The position numbers and the translations under genes are program-made. Positions 1-8,932 of a stretch of DNA of 64,000 nt are shown here, in pieces; position 1 is the stretch's first letter; every line of letters begins with the position of its first letter. The stretch comes from Microbacterium sp. CFH 31415. GTDB taxonomy: Bacteria; Actinomycetota; Actinomycetes; Actinomycetales; Microbacteriaceae. The stretch spans positions 186,001 to 250,000 of the forward strand of contig NZ_JAKYXC010000005.1 in assembly GCF_022538185.1 (NCBI RefSeq), read 5' to 3'. Under the pieces are notes generated by a model that searched no databases, was not told the origin of the DNA, and saw only the letters and a program-made list of their open reading frames with translations.

Positions 1-2
1 TC

Positions 3-475
<473 letters not shown>

Positions 476-479
<4 letters not shown>

Positions 480-1117
480 CCGGCACCCGCACCCCGCGCG
501 GCATCGTCCCCGTCGTCGCCGTGAACTCTGCCGATGAGGGACTCAGGCTCACCGACGCGCTCCTTGCAGGCGGCATCGATGTCATCGAGGTCACCTTCCG
601 CACCGACGCTGCTGCCGACGCCATCTCTGCCATCACGCGGGCGCGGCCCGAGATGCTCGTCGGCGCCGGCACCCTGCTCAGCACCGAGGCCGTCGACATC
701 GCCGTGGACGGCGGCGCCGCGTTCGGCGTCGCGCCCGGGCTGCGCCCGCCGGTGGTCGAACACGCCGTCAGCCGCGGGTGGGATTTCGTGCCCGGCGTTG
801 CCACCGCCAGCGAACTCGAACTCGGTCTCTCCCTCGGCCTGGACTTTTTCAAGCTCTTCCCCGCCGAACCCTCCGGCGGTGTGGCGCTCATCGACGCGCT
901 CGCCGCCCCGTACCCGAGCGCGTCGTTCATGCCCACCGGCGGCATCCGTCCCGACAACGTCGCGGCATACCTGCAGCGTCCGTCGGTTCGAGCGTGCGGC
1001 GGCACATGGATTGCCTCGCGGTCGCTCCTCGATGACGAACGCTTCGACGAGATCGCCCGCCGCGCGGCGGACGCGGTCAACCAACAGAACCTCAGCCGAA
1101 AGGAAACCGTCCGATGA
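476..1117 (+). CDS. KDPG/KHG-type aldolase (2-keto-3-deoxy-6-phosphogluconate aldolase family)
   Basis: This 213-residue class I aldolase probably cleaves a 2-keto-3-deoxy-phosphosugar acid to pyruvate plus an aldehyde phosphate in the cytoplasm. The family's TIM-barrel landmarks are present: Glu38 in VIEVTFRT, GAGT near residue 63, the Schiff-base Lys126 in FFKLFPAE, and the phosphate-binding PTGGI near residue 153. Its length is normal for Eda. The ATG overlaps the preceding ATPase stop by four bases and its own stop overlaps the next SDR start, so it is translationally coupled. Within this operon it suggests that the route passes through a keto-deoxy sugar acid. The exact substrate (gluconate, galactonate or other series) is not determined. 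Confidence 0.88.
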
Positions 1118-1950
1118 TTCCCGACTACCTGCCCGAGCCTGGCACCGCACTGACTGGGAAGGTCGCCATCGTCACCGGCGCCGCCTCCGGCATCGGCGAA
1201 GCGGTCAGCCGCACCTACGCCGCAAACGGCGCCCGCGTCACCATGGTCGACATCGACACCGCCCGCCTGGCGGAAGTCGCCCAGGACATCCGCGACCGCG
1301 GCGGCGATGTCGTGGAGGTCGTCGCCGACGTCGTCGACGAAGACGCCGTGCGCGCGTTCTTCGCCGACACCGTCACCCGCTGGGGCCGGCTGGACTTGCT
1401 CATCAACAGCGCCGGACGCGACTCCCTGTCGCCCCCGGTCACCGAGGTCACCCTCGAGGAGTGGAACAAGACCATCGGCCCGAACCTGACCGGAGTGTTC
1501 CTCTGCTGCCGTGAAGCGTTCCTCATCATGGAGAAGCAGGAGAGCGGCGGACGCATCATCAACATGGGCTCGTCCTCGACCCGGGTTGCCTCCGGACCCG
1601 GGCACAGCCCGTACCGCGCGTCCAAGCACGGCATGCTCGGCTTCAGCAAGAACATCCTGCTGGAAGGTGTCGGGAAGAACATCGGCGTCACCGTCCTCAA
1701 CCCGTCCCACGTGCGCACCCCGATGACGGAGATCATCGACAAGGGCCTGTACGACGGAAACCTGCCGGCGTACACCGACGGCTGGCTGGACGAGCACGAG
1801 ATCGAGCACGGCATCGCCGCCAGCTGCATCGACGTGTCCAACGTGGCCGAGGCGTCACTGTACATCGCCACCCGTACCCCGGACGTCACCATCCCGACCT
1901 TCTCGCTGTACCCCACTCAGAAGGCGCACCGCTACGGCATGGAGGTCTGA
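1114..1950 (+). CDS. SDR family NAD(P)-dependent oxidoreductase
   Basis: This 278-residue classical short-chain dehydrogenase carries the nucleotide-binding TGAASGIG at residues 21-28, NSAG near 98, a catalytic Ser around 153-155, and YRASK (Tyr167, Lys171). Such enzymes oxidise or reduce a sugar, polyol or keto-acid hydroxyl with NAD(P). It starts within the aldolase stop codon and is followed six bases later by a zinc dehydrogenase, so it is an internal cistron of the operon. The stretch after residue 185 has extra sequence around a substrate lid, typical of the family. I cannot assign the substrate; a sugar acid or polyol is implied by the neighbours. Confidence 0.88.
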   Translation: MIPDYLPEPGTALTGKVAIVTGAASGIGEAVSRTYAANGARVTMVDIDTARLAEVAQDIRDRGGDVVEVVADVVDEDAVRAFFADTVTRWGRLDLLINSAGRDSLSPPVTEVTLEEWNKTIGPNLTGVFLCCREAFLIMEKQESGGRIINMGSSSTRVASGPGHSPYRASKHGMLGFSKNILLEGVGKNIGVTVLNPSHVRTPMTEIIDKGLYDGNLPAYTDGWLDEHEIEHGIAASCIDVSNVAEASLYIATRTPDVTIPTFSLYPTQKAHRYGMEV

Positions 1951-1955
1951 CACGC

Positions 1956-3059
1956 ATGCGTGCCGCAGTGTTGCGCGATGTGCGCCGCATCGACGTCGCC
2001 GACATCCCCGAGCCGGAGCCTGTCGGGGCGGACTCCGTGCTGGTGGAAATTGGCGCGGTGGGGGTGTGCGGGTCCGACGTTCTCCGGTTCGGCGTCGGCA
2101 AGGGATACGGGTTCCCGCTCGTGCTGGGCCATGAGATGTCCGGGACGGTGCTCGAGGCTTCCGCCGACGGGTCGGTGCAGCCCGGCGACCGGGTGGCGAT
2201 CTTCCCCTGCCTCCCCGACCCGGCAGACCCGATGAGCGAGATCGGCGAATACGCCCTCGGCAGCGCCTACGACTACTTCGGGTCCCGCCGCGACGGTGGC
2301 CTGCAAGAGCTGCTCCGCGTCCCCGCCCGCAACCTGTTCCGGCTACGTGAGGACGTCTCCCTCATCGAGGGCGCGCTCGTTGAGCCGGCGGGCGTGGCGC
2401 TGCACGCTGTAAGGAAAGCTCCCGTCCCGCCCAACGCGACTGCGCTGGTCATCGGCGCCGGACCCATCGGCCTGCTGGCTGCGCAGTGGCTGCGAGTCGG
2501 CGGCGTCTTCCGCGTGCTGGTCGCCGACATCGATCCGCGCAAGCGCCGCATTGCCGAGCGCCTGGGCTTCGAAGCCATCGACCCCACCGACACCGGCAGC
2601 GATGTCATCGCAACGGAGCTGACCGGTGGGCGAGGCGTGGACATCGCGGTGGAAGCCAGCGGCCTGGCCGTGACGTTCCTGCAGGCCATCCACGCCACCG
2701 CCCACCGCGGCCACGTCGTGCTCCTGGGCGACCTCAGCAACGATGTCGCTCTCTCCAAGGAGACCGTCTCCCGGGTCCTTCGCCGCGAGCTCACCCTTCA
2801 CGGCACCTGGAACGCCCGCATCGCTCCCCGCGGCAACAGCGAATGGGACATGGTCGTCGCAGCAGTCGGACGCACCGTGAACGTGCGTGACCTGGTCAGC
2901 GACGTGGCGCCATTCGAGGACGCCCAGCGAGTGTTCGAGGATCTCGCTGACCGGCGGGTATGGGCGAACAAGACGGTGTTCGCGGTGTCCGAAGCAGCCC
3001 GGACCGAAGCGCCCGGCCTGTTGGACAAGTCCGCGTCTCACGCGGAGGCCAAGCGATGA
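1956..3059 (+). CDS. Zinc-type medium-chain polyol dehydrogenase, GatD/sorbitol-dehydrogenase-like, without the structural zinc cysteines
   Basis: This 367-residue medium-chain dehydrogenase keeps the catalytic zinc ligands (Cys38, His59-Glu60 in GHE) and the Rossmann loop GAGPIG. The stretch AYDYFGSRRDGG near residue 104 is characteristic of galactitol-1-phosphate/L-iditol-type dehydrogenases. The structural-zinc lobe that normally carries four cysteines is replaced by a Pro/Asp/Glu-rich segment (about residues 84-101) with a single Cys85, so it probably binds only one zinc. The expected reaction is NAD-dependent oxidation of a secondary hydroxyl of a polyol or phosphopolyol. The stop overlaps the start of the next, paralogous dehydrogenase by four bases. 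Confidence 0.85.
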   Translation: MRAAVLRDVRRIDVADIPEPEPVGADSVLVEIGAVGVCGSDVLRFGVGKGYGFPLVLGHEMSGTVLEASADGSVQPGDRVAIFPCLPDPADPMSEIGEYALGSAYDYFGSRRDGGLQELLRVPARNLFRLREDVSLIEGALVEPAGVALHAVRKAPVPPNATALVIGAGPIGLLAAQWLRVGGVFRVLVADIDPRKRRIAERLGFEAIDPTDTGSDVIATELTGGRGVDIAVEASGLAVTFLQAIHATAHRGHVVLLGDLSNDVALSKETVSRVLRRELTLHGTWNARIAPRGNSEWDMVVAAVGRTVNVRDLVSDVAPFEDAQRVFEDLADRRVWANKTVFAVSEAARTEAPGLLDKSASHAEAKR

Positions 3060-4105
3060 GAGCGGCTGTCTTCCACGAACCGGGTCGCATCGAGGTCACC
3101 GACGTTCCAGTTCCAGCCCTCGAGCCGGGCGACGTGCTGATGCGTGTGCGCGCCGCCAGCATCTGCGGAACCGACCTACGCATCATGAAGCACGGGCACT
3201 TCAAGATCCCCGCCGGCACACCGCGCGTGCTCGGTCATGAGGTGGCGGGCGAGATCGCGGAGGTCGGGGACGGGGTCAGCGACTACCGCGTTGGTGACCG
3301 CGTCAGCATCACCCCCAACGTCGGATGCGGCCACTGCGAGATGTGCGTGCAGGGCTTGAACCAGCTCTGCCCGACCTACGATGCGTTCGGTATCACCTTG
3401 GACGGCGGGTTCGAGGAGTACATGCGCGTGCCTTCCTGGGCCATCGCCCGAGGAAACCTGGTCCCCCTCCCGGACGCCGTCCCGTTCGACAAGGCGGCGC
3501 TGATGGAGCCCGCCGCGTGCTGCCTCCATGGCCAGCGGAAGATCGACGTCGGACCTGGCGACGACGTCCTCATCATCGGCGCTGGCCCCATCGGCTGTCT
3601 TCACACCCTCATCGCCAAACGGCGCGGTGCGCGCAGGGTCATCGTCGCCAACCGGCGACAGTCGCGCCTGGACATCGCCGCGACGATGGGCGCGGATGTG
3701 CTTGTGAACGTCACCGACACGGCCCTCCACGAAGAGATCATGCGACTGACCGAGGGACGGGGGGTCGATGTGGTGATTACTTGCGTGTCCAACCCGGACG
3801 TCATCGCCTCCGCAACAGACCTGCTGGCACGACTGGGTCGCCTGAATGTCTTCTCCGGGCTGGGTGACGCCGCCCGCCCCGCCATCGACGTCAACGCGCT
3901 GCACTACCGAGAGTTGGTGATGACAGGGACGACCGGTGCGAGCAACAAGGACTACCGGGACGTGCTGGACCTGCTCGGCCGCGATGACGTGGACCTGTCG
4001 CCCATCATCAGTCAGCGGTTCTCCGTGGAGGACATTCAGGCAGCCTTTGACCACGCCGCGTCCGGGGCCGGCATGAAACCGCTGATCTCTTTCGAAGGAG
4101 CCTGA
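3056..4105 (+). CDS. Zinc-dependent sorbitol/threonine-dehydrogenase-like medium-chain dehydrogenase
   Basis: This 349-residue paralogue of the preceding gene has both zinc sites: catalytic Cys37 and His61-Glu62, and the structural set Cys91, Cys94, Cys97 and Cys105 in GCGHCEMC plus NQLC. The NAD-binding GAGPIG lies near residue 170. I chose ATG 3056 because it overlaps the upstream stop as ATGA and gives a protein that aligns from MRAAVF; the frame stays open further upstream inside the previous gene. It is likely to oxidise a polyol or sugar alcohol in the same route as its neighbour. Having two such enzymes in tandem suggests two successive oxidations or two related substrates. Confidence 0.88.
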   Translation: MRAAVFHEPGRIEVTDVPVPALEPGDVLMRVRAASICGTDLRIMKHGHFKIPAGTPRVLGHEVAGEIAEVGDGVSDYRVGDRVSITPNVGCGHCEMCVQGLNQLCPTYDAFGITLDGGFEEYMRVPSWAIARGNLVPLPDAVPFDKAALMEPAACCLHGQRKIDVGPGDDVLIIGAGPIGCLHTLIAKRRGARRVIVANRRQSRLDIAATMGADVLVNVTDTALHEEIMRLTEGRGVDVVITCVSNPDVIASATDLLARLGRLNVFSGLGDAARPAIDVNALHYRELVMTGTTGASNKDYRDVLDLLGRDDVDLSPIISQRFSVEDIQAAFDHAASGAGMKPLISFEGA

Positions 4106-4106
4106 C

Positions 4107-5045
4107 ATGGCGACCGTGTACACCCCTGACACCCTCGAGCACGCGCACGAGCCGACGTTCTCATTCATTGGTGTGACGACTGGGTCGTCCTCCATCATGC
4201 GTGTGTTCCCGGCATGGGCGGACCACCTCGGTATCCCCAGCCGCATTGTCGGCGTCGACATCCCGCTAGACGCGTCCCCGGAGCAGTACCGCAGTGTCGT
4301 GTCGTTCATCGCGTCCGATGAGAACTGGCGCGGATCGCTGGTGACCACGCACAAGCTGAACTTGTACAACGCCACCCGCGACATGTTCGCGGACGTGGGG
4401 GAGTCAGCGCGGCTGCTGGACGAGATCAGCAGCATCTCCAAGGGCCCCGACGGGCTCCACGGGCATGCCATGGACGACGTCACAGCAGGCTTGTCCTACC
4501 AGGACGCGGTTGGCCCGGGGTTCACCGGCGAGGTGCTGCTTCTGGGCGCCGGCGGCGCGTCCCTCGCGCTGACCCTCTACCTGCACCGGCGTCAGCAGGC
4601 GGCGGCCCCCGTCCCGTCTCGACTGGTGGTGACCAACCGTCGCCCCGCGCGGCTGGAAGAGATGCGTGACCTGCACCGCCGCCTGGGGTTCCGGATTCCC
4701 GTCGAGTACCGGACCGCAGGTCAGCCCGAAGCCAACGACGCGGCGCTGTCGACGATGGCCGAAGGAACTCTCGTCATCAACGCCACCGGACTCGGCAAGG
4801 ACCGCCCCGGATCACCGCTCACGGCGCAAGCGGTGTTCCCCGCGGGCGCGGTCGCATGGGACTTCAACTACCGCGGAGACCTCGTTTTCCTCGACCAGGC
4901 GAAGGCGGCCGGTGTTCGCACCGTCGACGGCTGGTTCTACTTCCTCCACGGCTGGACCCGGGTGATCGCCCAGGTCTTCGACCTGGACATCCCCACCAGT
5001 GGGCCGCAGTTCGACGAACTGGCCCGCATCGCCCGCGCTGCATGA
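4107..5045 (+). CDS. Shikimate/quinate dehydrogenase-like oxidoreductase of altered specificity
   Basis: This 312-residue protein has the AroE fold order: an N-terminal substrate domain with GSSSIMRVFP (about 26-35) and VTTHK ending in Lys83, then a nucleotide-binding GAGGAS (147-152) followed by an NRR motif (177-179) that usually marks NADP use. Lys83 and Asp123/124 sit where the catalytic Lys-Asp pair of shikimate dehydrogenase is expected. The usual N-T-D of the substrate loop is A-M-D here, so the shikimate-binding Asn is missing. It lies one base after a sugar dehydrogenase and is followed by a cupin isomerase, so I infer a catabolic role on a cyclic or open-chain sugar derivative, not aromatic biosynthesis. 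Confidence 0.8.
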   Translation: MATVYTPDTLEHAHEPTFSFIGVTTGSSSIMRVFPAWADHLGIPSRIVGVDIPLDASPEQYRSVVSFIASDENWRGSLVTTHKLNLYNATRDMFADVGESARLLDEISSISKGPDGLHGHAMDDVTAGLSYQDAVGPGFTGEVLLLGAGGASLALTLYLHRRQQAAAPVPSRLVVTNRRPARLEEMRDLHRRLGFRIPVEYRTAGQPEANDAALSTMAEGTLVINATGLGKDRPGSPLTAQAVFPAGAVAWDFNYRGDLVFLDQAKAAGVRTVDGWFYFLHGWTRVIAQVFDLDIPTSGPQFDELARIARAA

Positions 5046-5064
5046 GCGCAACGAAAGGACCATC

Positions 5065-5658
5065 ATGAGCACCCCCAACACCGTTCCCACCACCGTCGCG
5101 GTCGGCACCCAGTTCGACCTGACCACCGGCCTGGCCGACTCCCGCCCATCCCTCCGGCGTCCGCTGTCGGCGATGCGCGGCATGTACGCCGACACCGACG
5201 CGTTCGACGCCGGCGTCGCCGCCGGAGACCCGCTCACCTACGAGTTCTACGACATGGGTGTCCCGTCGTTGGAGACGGAGATCGCGTATGGCACGAGCAT
5301 CACCTATCCCGGCAAGGTCGGCGACGAGTACCACATGACCAAGGGGCACTTCCACGAGCGGCTCGAATCGGCCGAGATCTACTTCTGCATCTCCGGGTCC
5401 GGGCTGATGCTCATGGAGAGCCCGGAAGGTGATGTGCAGGTCGAGGAGTTCGTCCCCGGTCGCGCGGTATACGTGCCGGGCCGTTACGCGCACCGCAGCA
5501 TCAACACCTCGCCGGACGAGCCGCTCATCACGTTCTTCGCTTTCCCCGGAGACGCCGGTCACGACTACGGCACCATCGAGACGAAGGGCTTCCGCAAGAT
5601 CGTCGTCGAGCGCGACGGCCAGCCGGTGCTCCTGGACAACCCGCGCTGGGGAGCGTGA
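5065..5658 (+). CDS. Cupin-type glucose-6-phosphate isomerase (GPI/PF06560 family)
   Basis: This 197-residue single-cupin protein resembles archaeal-type phosphoglucose isomerases, which interconvert aldose and ketose phosphates with a bound metal. The metal ligands are visible as His95, His97 and Glu104 in KGHFHERLESAE, and His143 in YAHRS. ATG 5065 is used because AGGA precedes it at 5056-5059; the longer frame runs back into the previous gene. In this operon it probably isomerises a sugar phosphate or a related acid formed by the kinase and dehydrogenases. Cupin isomerases are often recruited outside glycolysis, so glucose-6-phosphate itself need not be the substrate. Confidence 0.85.
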   Translation: MSTPNTVPTTVAVGTQFDLTTGLADSRPSLRRPLSAMRGMYADTDAFDAGVAAGDPLTYEFYDMGVPSLETEIAYGTSITYPGKVGDEYHMTKGHFHERLESAEIYFCISGSGLMLMESPEGDVQVEEFVPGRAVYVPGRYAHRSINTSPDEPLITFFAFPGDAGHDYGTIETKGFRKIVVERDGQPVLLDNPRWGA

Positions 5659-5662
5659 CCTC

Positions 5663-6592
5663 ATGACCGACCGTCCCCGCGTCATCGTCACTCCGCGGTC
5701 AGCGCCGGGCCATCCGTCGCTGACCCGACTAGCCCAGGCCGGCTACGACGTCGTCTTCCCGGCGCCGGGCCGGGTCCCTTCTGAGGACGAGCAGCGGAGC
5801 CACCTGGCGGGGGCGGTCGGTTATCTCGCCGGTGTCGAGACCATCTCACGGGACACGCTCACCAGCGCACCCTCCCTGCGAGTTATCTCACGCAACGGGG
5901 TCGGAGCCGATGCCATCGACCTGGCCGCGGCCGAGGAGCTCGGCATCGAAGTCCTGCGGGCACCCGCAGCCAACGCCCAGGGCGTCGCCGAACTGGCTGT
6001 CGGACTGATGCTGGCCGCCGCCCGGCACATCCCGCTGGCGGTAACGGCCATCGCCAACGGCCAGTGGACGCGTGAGATGGGCACCGAACTCGCTGGTCGC
6101 ACCCTCGGAATCATCGGATGCGGGAACATCGGCCGGCGCGTGGCCCGCGTGGCCGCAGCCATCGGCATGCAGATCATCGGCTACGACGCCTACCCTGACC
6201 CGCAGTACCGCCAGGACGGATTCCGGTACGCCTCACTCGATGAGGTGCTCGAGACCGCCAACGTCATCACACTGCACGCGCCGCCCGCCGACAGGCCACT
6301 CATCGATGACGTGGTTCTCACCCGCACCAAAACCGACCTCATCCTCGTCAACACCGCTCGTGCTGCACTCGTCGACGACAATGCGGTACTGGCCGCGCTG
6401 AACTCGGGACGTCTCGCCGGCTATGCCGCGGACGTGTTCGACCCCGAACCGCCCGGTGAGACCGCCCTCACCCGCCATCCGCGTTTCATCGGCACGCCCC
6501 ACATCGGCGGTTTCACCCGCGAAAGTGTCGATAGGGCGATGGATGCTGCCGTAGATCAGCTCATCGACCGCCTAGACTCGGGCCGTGGATGA
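5663..6592 (+). CDS. D-isomer-specific 2-hydroxyacid dehydrogenase (phosphoglycerate-dehydrogenase-like)
   Basis: This 309-residue NAD-dependent dehydrogenase has the family hallmarks: GCGNIG at 152-157, the catalytic Arg233 in NTARAALVD, Glu262 in DPEPPG and His280 in TPHIGG. It lacks the ACT regulatory domain of true SerA, so a catabolic 2-hydroxyacid/2-ketoacid interconversion is likelier than serine synthesis. ATG 5663 lies four bases after the cupin stop and the frame continues upstream only as overlap. Its last codons hold a TAGACT -10 hexamer and overlap the GTG of the RpiR regulator, so the regulator may have its own promoter inside this gene. Confidence 0.88.
   Translation: MTDRPRVIVTPRSAPGHPSLTRLAQAGYDVVFPAPGRVPSEDEQRSHLAGAVGYLAGVETISRDTLTSAPSLRVISRNGVGADAIDLAAAEELGIEVLRAPAANAQGVAELAVGLMLAAARHIPLAVTAIANGQWTREMGTELAGRTLGIIGCGNIGRRVARVAAAIGMQIIGYDAYPDPQYRQDGFRYASLDEVLETANVITLHAPPADRPLIDDVVLTRTKTDLILVNTARAALVDDNAVLAALNSGRLAGYAADVFDPEPPGETALTRHPRFIGTPHIGGFTRESVDRAMDAAVDQLIDRLDSGRG
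6573..6578 (+). promoter_or_regulatory. -10 element (TAGACT) for a leaderless rpiR-family transcript
   Basis: TAGACT is followed by exactly six bases and then GTG at 6585. This is the spacing seen at many other gene starts in this window. No clear -35 is visible. Confidence 0.5.
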
Positions 6593-7490
6593 CGCGCCAA
6601 TGAGCACCAACCTGCTCCACCGGATCTCGCGGAAGTCCACGTCGCTGAGCCCCGCGCTGCGCGGTGTGGCAGATGTGATCCTCGCCCACCCTGAGGAGGC
6701 GCAGGAACTGTCCATCACCGAGCTCGCCAACCGTGCCGGTGTCGCCGACTCGACGGTGTCCCGGTTCCTCCGAGAGCTCGACCTCGACGGCTACAACCAG
6801 CTGCGTCTGGGCATCGCCCAAGCCATTTACTCCAGGGACCCCGCGCCCGCGGAGCAGCGGTCCAGCTGGGTATATGAGGGTGTGCTCAAGGGAGACAGCA
6901 CGGAGCAGATCGTCGACAAGGTGCTCCACGGCAGCCTCGACTCATTGCGGCGGACCACCGAGCGCCTGGCGCCGGAGGTCATCGACGCCGTCATCGAGCG
7001 CATCTACGACGCACCCGCGCTCTACTTCTCAGCAATGGGCGCCTCGTCCACCTCGGCGGAGAACGGCGTGATGCGGTTCGTCCGCGCCGGGAAGCGGTGC
7101 CACCTCTTCCGCGACCAGAGCATCCAGTCGATGGGAGCTGCAACGCTGCGTCCCGGTGATGTTCTTATAGCTATCAGCGACTCCGGCGAATCGACCTCCG
7201 TTGTCACGACCACCGAGATCGCTAGTTTCCATGGCGCGTTCACCGTCGCCATCACCTCTAACCTCGCATCTCGCCTTGCGCACGCGGCCGACACCGTTCT
7301 ACTGACTGCGTCCTCCGTCGCCAGCAGCGACGTGTACGGCGAGAGCGTTACCTCCAAATGGGGACAGATGCTGGCCATCGACGCCCTGTACGCCGCGTAC
7401 GCATCCCGGTACTACGAGGAGACCGCCGACTACCTTCAAGAGGGTTATCTGTCGGTCATCAAGCCCACCCGCGGTCCCGCGGGAAACTGA
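6585..7490 (+). CDS. MurR/RpiR family transcriptional regulator (HTH-SIS)
   Basis: This 301-residue regulator has an N-terminal RpiR helix-turn-helix (about 5-80, with ITELANRAGVADSTVSRFLREL) and a C-terminal SIS sugar-phosphate-binding domain (about 115-260, including ISDSGESTSVV and ITSN). RpiR proteins sense phosphosugars made in their own pathway. I prefer the GTG at 6585, which overlaps the upstream stop and follows a TAGACT box by six bases; ATG 6600 would shorten it by five residues. It closes the first catabolic block. The paired palindromes before the transporter operon and the kinase/dehydrogenase pair are its probable operators. Confidence 0.88.
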   Translation: MDDAPMSTNLLHRISRKSTSLSPALRGVADVILAHPEEAQELSITELANRAGVADSTVSRFLRELDLDGYNQLRLGIAQAIYSRDPAPAEQRSSWVYEGVLKGDSTEQIVDKVLHGSLDSLRRTTERLAPEVIDAVIERIYDAPALYFSAMGASSTSAENGVMRFVRAGKRCHLFRDQSIQSMGAATLRPGDVLIAISDSGESTSVVTTTEIASFHGAFTVAITSNLASRLAHAADTVLLTASSVASSDVYGESVTSKWGQMLAIDALYAAYASRYYEETADYLQEGYLSVIKPTRGPAGN

Positions 7491-7633
7491 TACCTGCGCT
7501 GCGGCGGCGCGTTCCTAGTGCCACCTAGTCGCGGATCCCGTTGCGGCCGACGCCCCGGGCGCCGTCCACGCTGCCCCTCCGGCGTGCAAGGTCATCCGTG
7601 CGTCGACCTCCCTGGACGGATATGGACTCTGTC

Positions 7634-7673
7634 GAAAAAATATCGCACGGCACCTTGCGATAGAAGAAACTTC
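7634..7673 (+). promoter_or_regulatory. Paired operator-like palindromes upstream of the ABC transporter operon
   Basis: Two 11-bp sites, GAAAAAATATC (7634-7644) and GAAGAAACTTC (7663-7673), lie 29 bp apart. The second is followed by TAG and is a GAA-N5-TTC inverted repeat. The same arrangement occurs at 14130-14170. Between them an inverted repeat TATCGCA/TGCGATA (7641-7647, 7656-7662) could be a further contact or a -35/-10 structure. I infer binding by the adjacent RpiR regulator. Confidence 0.6.
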
Positions 7674-7747
7674 TAGTGAATACTGGCTGTGCCCGAAAAT
7701 TCCCGAGATCGTCACAGCCGACGGTCCCGGCCGGAAGCAAAGGAACG

Positions 7748-8932
7748 ATGATGTTCACTTACGTACACGCGCGCGCACGCGCCATCCTGGTGGGAGTCGG
7801 CGCCGTCGGTGTCGCGCTGACGTTGGCCGGATGCGCGGGCGGCGGCGCCGAAGCAGGGTCCTCGGCAGGCGCCTCCGACTCAGACGTTGCAGCGTTCACC
7901 GAGACCGCTCAGACAGCTGTCACGGAAGCGTCGGCACCGCAGACGCCCGAGACTGCCCCCGTTCCTGCCGGCGGCCCGGCACCGGCATCGGACGTCAGCG
8001 TCACCATCATCCCGTGCTCGATGGCGGTGGAAGGCTGTGCGCGTCCGGCCCGGTCCGCACAGGACGCCGCTGAGGAGCTCGGCTGGTCGGCAACCATCGA
8101 TGACCCGTCGACCGGGCAGGGCGGTGCGTCCGCTGCGGTGCAGCGAGCCATCGCCACCGGCACGGACGCCATCCTGTTGACCTCCATCGACGCCGGAGCC
8201 ATTCGCGCAGATGTGCAGGCCGCGCGCGACGCTGGCATCGTGGTCGTCGCCAACATGGCCGGAAACGCCGACGACCTCTACCAGGCCGTCGTTCCCGAGC
8301 TCGAGGCGAACTTCGACGCCGGCTACCTTCTCGGGCAGCAGGCATTCGTCACCGCCCAGGAGCGCTATCAGCAGCCGGTCAAGGCCATCATCTTCGAAGA
8401 CCAGGAGTTCGCCACCGTCAAGGAACGCGTTGCCGGATTCGTGCAGTTCATCGACGATTGCAGTGCCGCTGGCGCCGGGTGCGAGGTCCTCTTCCAGGGC
8501 AAGCACCTTGCCGCAGACATCGCCACTACCCTCCCGAACCAGGTCGTCCAGACCATCAAGCAGCACCCGGACTACAACACCTTGTTCCTCGGCTTCGATG
8601 CCGCGCTGAATGCTGTCGTGACACAGGGACTGCTGCCCGCTGGTCTGGCGGATCCGACCAAAGCACAGGGCCTGTCCGTGGACTGCGACGTCGCCAACGC
8701 CACGAGCATCGCGGAAGGTGGCTACCAGACCGCGTGCGTCGGGTTCGCGTTCCTGCGCGCCGGCTATGGCCACATCGACAACATCAACCGGCTCCTCGGC
8801 GGCCAAGAACCGGCCGAACAGGGCCTCGTTGGAAAGCTCATCACCGAGGACAACGCCGCCACCGACGGGCAGGCCTGGGACGGCGACTTCGACGCTGTGG
8901 CCGAGTACCGGGCCGCGTGGGGCCTGGACTAA
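7748..8932 (+). CDS. Sugar ABC transporter substrate-binding lipoprotein (type I periplasmic-binding fold)
   Basis: This 394-residue exported lipoprotein has a signal peptide ending in the lipobox LAGC (Cys29), followed by a low-complexity Ala/Ser/Thr/Pro linker to about residue 80. The type I sugar-binding domain that follows runs to the C terminus (ATGTDAILLTSID, GIVVVANMAGN and similar strands). It should capture the sugar at the outer membrane face of the cell and hand it to the permease. AAAGGAA lies just upstream of ATG 7748; ATG 7751 is an alternative. It leads a four-gene unit (binding protein, ATPase, permease, SDR), with one-base overlap to the ATPase. The 257-bp region before it carries the paired operators. 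Confidence 0.88.
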   Translation: MMFTYVHARARAILVGVGAVGVALTLAGCAGGGAEAGSSAGASDSDVAAFTETAQTAVTEASAPQTPETAPVPAGGPAPASDVSVTIIPCSMAVEGCARPARSAQDAAEELGWSATIDDPSTGQGGASAAVQRAIATGTDAILLTSIDAGAIRADVQAARDAGIVVVANMAGNADDLYQAVVPELEANFDAGYLLGQQAFVTAQERYQQPVKAIIFEDQEFATVKERVAGFVQFIDDCSAAGAGCEVLFQGKHLAADIATTLPNQVVQTIKQHPDYNTLFLGFDAALNAVVTQGLLPAGLADPTKAQGLSVDCDVANATSIAEGGYQTACVGFAFLRAGYGHIDNINRLLGGQEPAEQGLVGKLITEDNAATDGQAWDGDFDAVAEYRAAWGLD

